A stretch of 5,039 bases of DNA, taken from the NCBI GenBank assembly GCA_964605645.1, contig CAZSDJ010000073.1:1-5039 (forward strand), read 5' to 3'. The translations under genes were made by a program, and so were the position numbers. Origin of the DNA: PXAH01 sp964605645 (lineage in GTDB: Bacteria; Omnitrophota; Gorgyraeia; Duberdicusellales; 4484-171). Every line of letters begins with the position of its first letter. Position 1 is the first letter of the stretch. Shown here piece by piece: positions 1 to 5,039 of the stretch. The notes beneath the pieces are model-generated. The model searched no databases. It saw only the letters and a list, made by a program, of their open reading frames with translations, and had not been told where the DNA came from.

Positions 1-345
1 ATCGAACCCGGGTCCCTAAAATTTCAGCAAAAGAACCCTACATGCTTAGCCTTTTATTTGTCTTTTTCCTGATAACTCCAAAAGGCAGGATTTACCGGGA
101 AGCAGCTTTCCTTAGTTTTAAGAGCAAGCCCGAAAAGCAAAAACTAGCTCCGAGCCTCATAAATGAACCCTTATACTTTCCGAGGCAGAAAAGTAGAAGA
201 GCCTCCTTAACTTACAGCGTAAGCAGGAGTTGTAGCAAATGTGCTATCTGCATTTAAATTTTTGCAAGTACCACTATCGCAGGCAACTCACATCCTCGAC
301 ATGCTCCCTTTCGCTTCACCTTTTAGGTCGAGTCCATTCACCCCC
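1..345 (-). ncRNA. ssrA: tmRNA (transfer-messenger RNA), 3' end cut by window edge
   Basis: tmRNA rescues stalled ribosomes by acting first as an alanyl-tRNA and then as a short mRNA that adds a degradation tag. Read on the minus strand, it starts GGGGGTGAATGGACTCGAC (345-327), matching the conserved tmRNA 5' end (acceptor strand plus GGAYUCGAC D-loop). Near the other end are CTAAGCATGTAG (51-40) and the T-arm start CCGGGTTCGAT (11-1). The two ends pair: CCTAAAA (327-321) with TTTTAGG (21-15), followed by AGCGAAAGGGA-type pairing with TTCTTTTGCT. A tag frame lies at 251-207. At least three pseudoknots follow: stems 201-205/182-186 with 188-195/174-181; 148-151/122-125 with 140-146/113-119 (7 perfect pairs); and 80-86/49-55 with 86-89/68-71. 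The window cuts the RNA in the T-loop, so about 17 bases of T-stem and acceptor are missing, giving a full length near 362. A 71-codon plus-strand reading frame here is a shadow. Identification is very secure. Confidence 0.96.
207..251 (-). other. tmRNA proteolysis-tag reading frame
   Basis: The tag frame begins at a GCA resume codon (251-249) and ends at TAA (209-207), giving ADSTFATTPAYAVS, 14 encoded residues. Support: the resume codon is Ala (GCA), as in most tmRNAs. An A lies four bases upstream (AAATGCA), where E. coli tmRNA has its important A86. The stop falls just before the first pseudoknot after the tag. The other two frames give an immediate TAG or an implausible Leu-rich peptide. 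The C-terminus (AYAVS) keeps the small/hydrophobic pattern but departs from the LAA-type ending recognised by ClpXP in well-studied bacteria. The resume point is inferred by comparison. Confidence 0.8.
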
Positions 346-366
346 AAATTACCAAAGAACACCTCC

Positions 367-395
367 TTTATAGCATATCTGCAGAGCTAATTCAA
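367..395 (-). promoter_or_regulatory. Predicted sigma-70-type promoter of the tmRNA gene
   Basis: On the minus strand, TTGAAT (395-390) is followed by a 17-base spacer and TATAAA (372-367), close to the TTGACA-17-TATAAT consensus. Transcription would begin near position 360, about 14-15 bases before the mature tmRNA 5' end at 345. That would leave a short leader for RNase P to remove, as is normal for tmRNA precursors. The position and spacing make this the best promoter in the window, but it is a sequence prediction only. Confidence 0.7.
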
Positions 396-476
396 GCTTC
401 TTCTGTTTTCATTAAATCCGAAGCACAAAATTTAAATAAAAGAAATCGAAAATGTTTTAAGAATTTGAACATTATA

Positions 477-576
477 ATTTCGGATTTGTTTCGTATTTCG
501 AAATTAGGATTTCGAATTTACCTCTCTTATCTGTGTACTCTGTAATCCTACTACTACTTGATTTTGTGTAATCTGT
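477..576. repeat. Degenerate short repeats in AT-rich intergenic spacer
   Basis: The spacer between the tmRNA promoter and the chaperone gene (396-627) has no gene that I can support. It does hold two sets of short repeats. The motif (a/g)tttcg occurs at 477-482, 488-493, 495-500 and 509-514, the third copy inside the 10-base palindrome atttcgaaat (495-504). A 12-base motif occurs twice with one mismatch: tgtgtactctgt (532-543) and tgtgtaatctgt (565-576). No flanking duplications or transposase are seen. They may be a genome-wide intergenic repeat, decayed regulatory sites, or simple AT-rich drift. Confidence 0.4.
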
Positions 577-590
577 GACACAAAAAAGAC

Positions 591-618
591 TTGAAGATTT
601 TTAAATTCTCGTTAATAT
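591..618 (+). promoter_or_regulatory. Possible weak promoter for the PpiD/SurA-like gene
   Basis: TTGAAG (591-596), a 16-base spacer and TAATAT (613-618) resemble a sigma-70 promoter, though the -10 matches consensus at only four of six bases. A start about seven bases downstream would lie at or just before the ATG at 628, giving a nearly leaderless mRNA. That would agree with the absence of any Shine-Dalgarno sequence ahead of this gene. In AT-rich sequence such matches also arise by chance, so this is tentative. Confidence 0.25.
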
Positions 619-627
619 ATATGCAAT

Positions 628-2031
628 ATGTTTATCCGCTTGACCGACAAACACAAAAAGCGTATTCTTTGGGCAATGTTGATTGTTATTGTGCCGGCTT
701 TTGTCCTTTGGGGCAGCTCAGCTTTGCGCGGCGATAAAGAAAATGTGATTGGCCAAATTGAAGAGCGGCCGATCAAAAGAGATGACTTTATTTCATACGT
801 TGAATTGGCACAATTGTATTGGATGTTGAATGCCGAGCCTGACCAACCCCTGAAAAGAGAAGATATTTACGCCTTAGCTGCTGATTTCTACCTGCTCCTC
901 TATCAGGCTGATAAAGAAAATATAAAAGTAAGCGATCAAGAAGTTGTTCAATATGTACAAAAAATGCCTTTTTTTACAACTGACGGCCAATTTGATTCTG
1001 GTAAATATCAGCAATTTATCGAGTATGTGCAAAGAAAAATAGGCAGAGGTTTTGCGGCGAGAAATTTCGAAGAATACCTGCGCAGCATCATTAAACGCGA
1101 AAAATTATTTAATAAACATATCGCTGTAACTGTCAGCGAAGATCAAGTTTTAAAAGCTTATAAAATTGATAATCAACAGGCAGCGATTTCTTATCTGCTG
1201 ATTGATTATGAGAGCTTTAATATTGATCAAAATATTTCTCGCATTCAGCTGGAAGATTTTTACCAAGAAAATAAAGATCTGTTTGAGGTTGCCCCGAAAA
1301 TTAAAGTTAATTATGTAAGTATTGATCCCAACATCGAAGACAGTGAGACAATCCTTACCGGTTTAAAAGCCAATAAAGATTTTTCCAATTTGCCAAAAGA
1401 AGAAGTTAAAGAGAGTGACTTTTTTTCAAAAACCGAACCAATCAAAGGTATTGGTTTTGTGCCCGAGATCAACAAAATCCTGTTTACTTTGCAAAACAAA
1501 GAGTTGAGCCCGGCTTTTCGACTAAAAGATAAAATATTGATTTTTAAAAAAATTGATGAAACAAAAGGTTATACCCCTCCTTTTTCTGAAATTGAGGCAA
1601 AAGTAAAAGAAGCCTATATCAAGAATCAAGCAAAAACAGAAGCCGAAAAAATTGCCGCAAAAATTATCAAAGAGATTGAGGCAACCGGAAACAAAAACTT
1701 AAAAAGGTATGATCAGCGCGAAGAGATCAGCTTTTACCAAAGTGAACCGTTTCAATACCTTGATTACATAAAAGGTTTAGGCTTAAGTGAAAAAATCAGT
1801 CAGTTAGCTTTTTTTGAATTAGAAGAAGGCCAAATTCATCCCGAACCAATTTCGAGAAAAAACGGCATTTATATCATTAAGTTAGACCGGAAAACTGAGA
1901 TTGATCAGGAAAAATTCCGCCAGGAACAAGAGCAATACTACCAAGAATTAAAAACCCGCAAAATACTCCAGGAAAGAATGGAGTATCTCAACAACCTTCA
2001 GCAAAAACTTAATTTCAGGCTTAATCTTTAA
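628..2031 (+). CDS. Membrane-anchored PpiD/SurA-like chaperone, parvulin domain degenerate
   Basis: A 467-residue extracytoplasmic folding factor. The N-terminus is basic (R4, K8, K10, K11, R12) and followed by one hydrophobic segment at about 13-33, predicting an N-in anchor with the rest outside the cytoplasm. Residues ~38-222 follow the SurA_N/PpiD pattern: IGQIEERPI start, the DGQFDSGKYQQF element (119-130), LRSIIKREKL (151-160), then a helix ending ENKDLFEVAP. Residues ~225-312 sit where a parvulin domain belongs (IKVNYVSID ... GIGFVPEINKILFTLQNKELSP ... KILIFKKID). They lack the usual histidines and GGDLG motif, so isomerase activity is unlikely. A PpiD-like C-terminal region follows (~370-420, ending NGIYIIKLDRK), then a charged helix (~423-460). 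The family is known to hold unfolded envelope proteins as a chaperone. ATG 628 is the first start in frame and directly precedes the anchor; no Shine-Dalgarno is visible. There is no evident functional tie to the POR operon, whose last gene it overlaps tail to tail by 11 bases. Confidence 0.82.
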   Translation: MFIRLTDKHKKRILWAMLIVIVPAFVLWGSSALRGDKENVIGQIEERPIKRDDFISYVELAQLYWMLNAEPDQPLKREDIYALAADFYLLLYQADKENIKVSDQEVVQYVQKMPFFTTDGQFDSGKYQQFIEYVQRKIGRGFAARNFEEYLRSIIKREKLFNKHIAVTVSEDQVLKAYKIDNQQAAISYLLIDYESFNIDQNISRIQLEDFYQENKDLFEVAPKIKVNYVSIDPNIEDSETILTGLKANKDFSNLPKEEVKESDFFSKTEPIKGIGFVPEINKILFTLQNKELSPAFRLKDKILIFKKIDETKGYTPPFSEIEAKVKEAYIKNQAKTEAEKIAAKIIKEIEATGNKNLKRYDQREEISFYQSEPFQYLDYIKGLGLSEKISQLAFFELEEGQIHPEPISRKNGIYIIKLDRKTEIDQEKFRQEQEQYYQELKTRKILQERMEYLNNLQQKLNFRLNL

Positions 2032-2203
2032 TTAGAATTGCGCTTACCGGACACTGCGCGGCAACTTTGTGGAGATTTTTTTCGCAAGGCTGGCCTGAAT
2101 TGGCTTTAGCTACGTTATTATCTTTTAAAATAAATACTTGCGGACAAAGATTAACGCACAACCCGCAGCCAACACAAGCATTTTCGTCGATTTTTATTTC
2201 CAT
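2021..2203 (-). CDS. Single-cluster [4Fe-4S] ferredoxin
   Basis: A 60-residue soluble electron carrier and last gene of the POR operon. The motif C10-x2-C13-x2-C16 plus the distal C51-P supplies the four ligands of one [4Fe-4S] cluster. A second CxxCxxC set is absent, so it is not a clostridial 2x[4Fe-4S] type. C20 and C40 are left over, placed much like the disulfide pair of Thermotoga-type 60-residue ferredoxins, which this protein also matches in length and in the VGCGLCxNLCPxVF opening. By context it probably accepts electrons from POR, but it could serve other oxidoreductases. It begins 20 bases after the porB stop with no clear Shine-Dalgarno, so it is probably co-transcribed. Its stop region overlaps the convergent chaperone gene by 11 bases. 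Confidence 0.93.
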   Translation of the reverse strand: MEIKIDENACVGCGLCVNLCPQVFILKDNNVAKANSGQPCEKNLHKVAAQCPVSAILIKD

Positions 2204-2223
2204 AATTAAATTATTGTTTATTT

Positions 2224-3108
2224 TTATTTGAGGCCGTAATATTCAATATTTTTATCTGCCACTTCTTGCACTGCGGCTAAAGCTTCTTCATTTTTTAAAA
2301 GGTGCTTAAAGCGGCCTTGTAATTTTAAATATTCCGATACCGGTTTGGGAGAGCTTACTTTGCGGGAGCTAACTAATTTACCGTGCTGATATTCAACAAG
2401 CGGAAAAAGCCCGGTTTCCACTGCTTTTTTAGCAATTTCGATAGATTGAGAAGGGTCTGAGCGCCAGCCTAAGGGGCAAGGTACGTGGATTTGTAGATAT
2501 TTTGGCCCTTTGATTTTCAAGGCCTTCTTTACTTTAATTTCAATGTCCTTGGGGCTAGCTATAGAACTGGTAGCCGAATAAGGGATATGATGCGCGGCAC
2601 AAATCTCGACCATTGGTTTTTTCGGCCGCGGGTTTCCAACTGATTTTTTCCCCGCCGGCGAAGTTGTGGTGCTTGCATTAAATGGTGTTAAGCCGCTGCG
2701 TTGAATACCGGTATTCATGTAAGCTTCATTGTCGTAACAAACAAATAATATATCATGGCCTCTTTCCAGCATGCCGGATAAAGCTTGCAGGCCGATATCA
2801 GCGGTCCCGCCGTCACCGGCTTGAGCAATCACGTTAATTTCTTCTTTTTTACCCTGATGAACTAAAGCAGTTTCTACACCACTTGCTACTGCTGCAGAAT
2901 TTTCGAATAAAGAGTGAATCCAGGGTATGCCAAAAGCTGATTCAGGGGCCTTGCTGGAGAAAACCTCAAGACAGCCGGTGGCATTGGCAGCAATTGTATT
3001 TTTGCCGGCAGTATTGGCCACAATTCTGACTGCCATTGATTGGCCGCAACCAGCGCAAGCAGTGTGGCCGGAAACATAACAATTTTCTTGAAAGTGTTCT
3101 TTATCCAT
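2224..3108 (-). CDS. porB: Pyruvate:ferredoxin oxidoreductase, beta subunit
   Basis: A 294-residue catalytic subunit that binds thiamine pyrophosphate (TPP) and one [4Fe-4S] cluster. With the alpha subunit it forms the active site for oxidative decarboxylation of pyruvate to acetyl-CoA. Cluster ligands are C18 and C21 (HTACAGCG), C46 (NATGC) and C211 (HVPCPLGW). The TPP/Mg motif starts at G98-D99-G100 and runs to N127 in CYDNEAYMNTG. The MNTGIQRSG element (131-139) and the TTTSPAGK stretch (147-154) fit the pyruvate-specific subfamily rather than the 2-oxoglutarate one. Length is typical for split PORs. ATG at 3108 follows the porA stop by five bases with no obvious Shine-Dalgarno, suggesting translational coupling. 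All expected ligands are present, so the protein should be functional. Confidence 0.95.
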   Translation of the reverse strand: MDKEHFQENCYVSGHTACAGCGQSMAVRIVANTAGKNTIAANATGCLEVFSSKAPESAFGIPWIHSLFENSAAVASGVETALVHQGKKEEINVIAQAGDGGTADIGLQALSGMLERGHDILFVCYDNEAYMNTGIQRSGLTPFNASTTTSPAGKKSVGNPRPKKPMVEICAAHHIPYSATSSIASPKDIEIKVKKALKIKGPKYLQIHVPCPLGWRSDPSQSIEIAKKAVETGLFPLVEYQHGKLVSSRKVSSPKPVSEYLKLQGRFKHLLKNEEALAAVQEVADKNIEYYGLK

Positions 3109-3113
3109 AATTG

Positions 3114-4289
3114 TTAAATTGTTTTATACTCTTCCCAGAGTAAATCTTTATTTAAATCAATAAATTTACAACTATTCTCTTCTTTTTCGCTTAAACTAAT
3201 AATTTCTTCAATAGTTGATGTTTTAATATCTCGGCCGCCTAACCCGGCCACAAAACCACTTATCTTTTTCTCACCGGCAATCGCTGATTTTATTTCCGAA
3301 TATAAAGCACCGTCTGAACCCAGGGAAATGTCTTTATCCACAACGCCAATATTTTTTGCAGGTTCTAAAGCTTTTTTAATTGCTTCTTTGGGGAAAGGCC
3401 TGTAGCTTACTATCTTAAGCAAGCCTACCTTTTTGCCTTGTTCTCTTTGGGCGTCAATTACATCTTTTATAGTTCCGCAAACTGAACCCATTGCAACCAA
3501 TATAGTTTCAGCATCTGTTATTTTATACTCCTCTACCAATCTTACACTGTCACGATTGAATTTATCTTTAAACTCTTTACCCACTTCAGGGATCATTGCG
3601 AGTACATCTGCAAAAGTTTCTTGTATTGCGTAGCGAGTTTCCAGGTATACATCGGGAGTGCCCAATAAACCAAAGCTCATCGGATTTTTCGGGTCAAGCT
3701 TATAAGGCGGGTTATAAGGGGGTAGAAACTCATCTACCTCTTTTTGCGCGGGGATATCTACCACTTCCATACCGTGAGTTAAGATAAAGCCGTCCACACA
3801 AACCATTGCCGGCAGCATCACTTTTGGATCTTCGCCAATCTTGTGGCTGGCAATAATTAAATCAACTGCCTCTTGATTGTTTTCGGCATAAAGCTGTATC
3901 CAACCGGCGTCACGAACCGCGATTGAATCTTGTTGGTCATTCCAGATATTTATCGGTGCCGAGAGAGCCCGGTTTGCACAAATTAACATTACCGGCAAGC
4001 GCATCCCGGCAATACAAAATAAAACTTCTGACATTAAAATTAAACCTTGTGAACTGGAGCAAGTAAAGCTCCTTACGCCGACTGCTTGTGAGCCTAATAC
4101 ACAAGATGCGGCGGAATGCTCGCTCTCGACATTTACAGATTTGGCATTAAGTTCACCGTTTGCAATAAATTGGGAAAGATTTTCCACAATATGAGTTTGG
4201 GGGGTGATCGGATAAGCGGCAATTACGCCGGGCCGGCATAATTTTGCCGCCTCTGCCATCGCAAATGATCCTTCGAGGAACTTTTTCAT
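3114..4289 (-). CDS. porA: Pyruvate:ferredoxin oxidoreductase, alpha subunit
   Basis: A 391-residue subunit that binds the pyrimidine side of TPP and the substrate. Seen: YPITPQT (26-32), the pyruvate/TPP loop usually written YPITPS/T; VESEHSA (54-60), where E57 aligns with the glutamate that activates TPP; and ANRALSAP (105-112), where R107 aligns with the substrate-binding arginine of Desulfovibrio PFOR (E64 and R114 there, from family knowledge). Residues ~260-350 form the transketolase C-terminal-like domain (ETILVAMGSVCGT ... GLLKIVSYRPFP). The reading frame extends upstream to an ATG at 4358, but the extra 23 residues are Lys/Arg/Gln-rich and overlap porD. ATG 4289 is preferred: it forms an ATGA overlap with the porD stop, has GGAGAG nine bases upstream, and gives the usual family start (MKKFLEGSFAMAEAA). 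The substrate could in principle be another 2-oxoacid, but pyruvate is best supported together with porB. Confidence 0.94.
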   Translation of the reverse strand: MKKFLEGSFAMAEAAKLCRPGVIAAYPITPQTHIVENLSQFIANGELNAKSVNVESEHSAASCVLGSQAVGVRSFTCSSSQGLILMSEVLFCIAGMRLPVMLICANRALSAPINIWNDQQDSIAVRDAGWIQLYAENNQEAVDLIIASHKIGEDPKVMLPAMVCVDGFILTHGMEVVDIPAQKEVDEFLPPYNPPYKLDPKNPMSFGLLGTPDVYLETRYAIQETFADVLAMIPEVGKEFKDKFNRDSVRLVEEYKITDAETILVAMGSVCGTIKDVIDAQREQGKKVGLLKIVSYRPFPKEAIKKALEPAKNIGVVDKDISLGSDGALYSEIKSAIAGEKKISGFVAGLGGRDIKTSTIEEIISLSEKEENSCKFIDLNKDLLWEEYKTI

Positions 4290-4585
4290 TTTTGTTTGCT
4301 CTCCGCTTGTTTGTTTTCTACCATTTTGATGTCTTTTTTGGGACAAATATAGGCGCAAAGCCCGCAGCCTTTACAATAATCAAGATCAGTTGAATATTTA
4401 TTTTTTTCTTTACCTTCTATACAGCCTTCCGGACAAATAAATTTACAAAGGCCGCAATTTATACATTCTTCTCTGACAAAATGAGGCATTTTTCTAGAGC
4501 GCCAAGAACCGGTTTTGTTCGCTGCGGATGATTTTGGTTTTGCATTTAATACACTAAACACTTTCGTACCCCTTTTTTGCCGCAT
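4286..4585 (-). CDS. porD: Pyruvate:ferredoxin oxidoreductase, delta subunit (2x[4Fe-4S])
   Basis: A 99-residue ferredoxin-like subunit that carries electrons from the alpha/beta active site to external ferredoxin. It has two complete cluster motifs: C41-x2-C44-x2-C47-x3-C51-P and C71-x2-C74-x2-C77-x3-C81-P, with an extra C55. The preceding AANKTGSWR (21-29) is the PorD signature that separates it from a generic ferredoxin, and the tail is Lys/Gln-rich. Its TGA overlaps the porA ATG by the ATGA arrangement. The start is uncertain. ATG 4585 gives the usual ~99 residues but overlaps porC by 32 bases and has no good Shine-Dalgarno. GTG at 4561 (codon 9) overlaps porC by only eight bases and has AGGGG (4573-4569) seven bases upstream, giving 91 residues. 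Confidence 0.92.
   Translation of the reverse strand: MRQKRGTKVFSVLNAKPKSSAANKTGSWRSRKMPHFVREECINCGLCKFICPEGCIEGKEKNKYSTDLDYCKGCGLCAYICPKKDIKMVENKQAESKQK
4299..4304 (-). promoter_or_regulatory. Ribosome binding site that decides the porA start
   Basis: On the minus strand GGAGAG (4304-4299) lies nine bases ahead of ATG 4289, inside the end of porD. It is a convincing Shine-Dalgarno in a window where most starts lack one. It supports the internal porA start over the longer frame beginning at 4358. Confidence 0.65.
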
Positions 4586-5039
4586 CTAAATTCTTTTTTA
4601 AAACTTCCGGTTTGCTCTTAAAATTATCTTCTACTGCTTTTAAGATTGACTCTAACTTCACTTGGCCGGTTACTTTGGCAAAAGCACCTAACAGAACAGT
4701 GTTGGCAAAAGGCCTGCCAATTATATCCATTGCAATTTTTTCAGCCGGTAAGCTAGATATATTTATATTTTGCTTATCGGAAATAACTGTATTTTCTCTA
4801 ACTGCCACCACAGCCTTGCCGCCCTCTTTTATATTATCAAAACATTTCTCAGGTTCAATCAAGGTTGGATCAATAACAATTATATAGTCAGGATTATAGA
4901 TTTGCGAGCGCAATCTTATCGGCTTTTGGTCAAAACGTAAAAAAGCATTCATCGGCGCCCCCATCCTGGCTGCTCCAAAATGAGGGAAGGCATAAGAATA
5001 TTTTTCTTCATGAAAAAGAGCTTCGCCTAATATCGCAGC
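4554..5039 (-). CDS. porC: Pyruvate:ferredoxin oxidoreductase, gamma subunit, N-terminus beyond window
   Basis: The gamma subunit of split POR/2-oxoacid oxidoreductases, thought to contribute to CoA binding and assembly. The frame stays open to the right edge, so the gene starts outside; 161 residues are visible, against the usual ~180-195. An in-frame ATG at 4964 is internal, because the codons before it encode family sequence: FPHFGAARMGAPMNAFLR, followed by RFDQKPIR, spans fragment residues 18-42. Later hallmarks are the I-x-NPDYIIVID strand and GRPFANTVLLGAFAKVTG (108-125). It is the first visible gene of the operon; the promoter and any upstream genes are off the window. Its stop lies inside the porD start region, so the two are probably translationally coupled. 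Confidence 0.93.
   Translation of the reverse strand, partial: AAILGEALFHEEKYSYAFPHFGAARMGAPMNAFLRFDQKPIRLRSQIYNPDYIIVIDPTLIEPEKCFDNIKEGGKAVVAVRENTVISDKQNINISSLPAEKIAMDIIGRPFANTVLLGAFAKVTGQVKLESILKAVEDNFKSKPEVLKKNLDAAKKGYESV

Noticed and set aside
1..50. An ordinary tRNA on the minus strand, suggested by the GGGTTCGAT T-arm
   Set aside because: No anticodon arm lies at tRNA distance. The upstream sequence instead matches the tmRNA 3' region (CTAAGCATGTAG) and pairs with a tmRNA 5' end 300 bases away.
42..257. A 71-codon plus-strand reading frame near the left edge
   Set aside because: It lies entirely antisense to the tmRNA, whose ends, tag and pseudoknots explain this sequence. The predicted peptide shows no domain and has no ribosome site.
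1..345. tmRNA 3' end as an integration (att) site for a mobile element
   Set aside because: tmRNA genes are common integration sites, but the relevant 3' end is outside the window and no integrase or duplicated att sequence is visible.
4290..4358. N-terminal 23-residue extension of porA from ATG 4358
   Set aside because: It overlaps the 3' end of porD, is a Lys/Arg/Gln-rich stretch unlike the family, and lacks a ribosome site. The ATG at 4289 has an ATGA overlap and GGAGAG upstream.
4962..4964. ATG at 4964 as the start of porC
   Set aside because: The 25 codons before it remain open to the window edge and encode conserved gamma-subunit sequence (AFPHFGAAR), so this methionine is internal.

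Overview
The window reads as a piece of a low-GC, anaerobic, probably two-membrane bacterial genome. A tmRNA (ssrA) makes it bacterial. A four-subunit pyruvate:ferredoxin oxidoreductase (POR) with its own ferredoxin points to anaerobic, ferredoxin-based carbon metabolism. A membrane-anchored PpiD/SurA-like chaperone suggests an extracytoplasmic protein-folding compartment. The mix of AT-rich spacers with 'atttcg' motifs, archaeal/Thermotoga-type split POR and a PpiD-like protein would fit an uncultivated candidate phylum such as Omnitrophota. That placement is a guess; the sequence alone does not settle it.

Layout. Positions 1-345 (minus strand) hold almost all of a tmRNA; its last ~17 bases lie beyond the left edge. 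A good sigma-70-type promoter for it lies at 367-395. Positions 396-627 are an AT-rich divergent spacer with short degenerate repeats and no gene that I can see. Positions 628-2031 (plus) encode a 467-residue PpiD/SurA-like chaperone whose parvulin domain looks catalytically degenerate. Its stop region overlaps, tail to tail, the last gene of the minus-strand operon.

The rest (2021-5039, minus strand) is one tightly packed operon, transcribed from the right: porC (gamma, 5' end cut by the window edge), porD (delta, 2x[4Fe-4S]), porA (alpha), porB (beta, TPP and [4Fe-4S]) and a single-cluster ferredoxin. Together they would convert pyruvate + CoA + oxidised ferredoxin to acetyl-CoA + CO2 + reduced ferredoxin, or run in reverse as pyruvate synthase. 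Electrons would pass from TPP through the beta-subunit cluster and the delta clusters to the small ferredoxin.

No mobile element, CRISPR array, defence system or clearly new system is visible. The most unusual item is the tmRNA tag, which appears to end in -YAVS instead of the usual -ALAA type ending.
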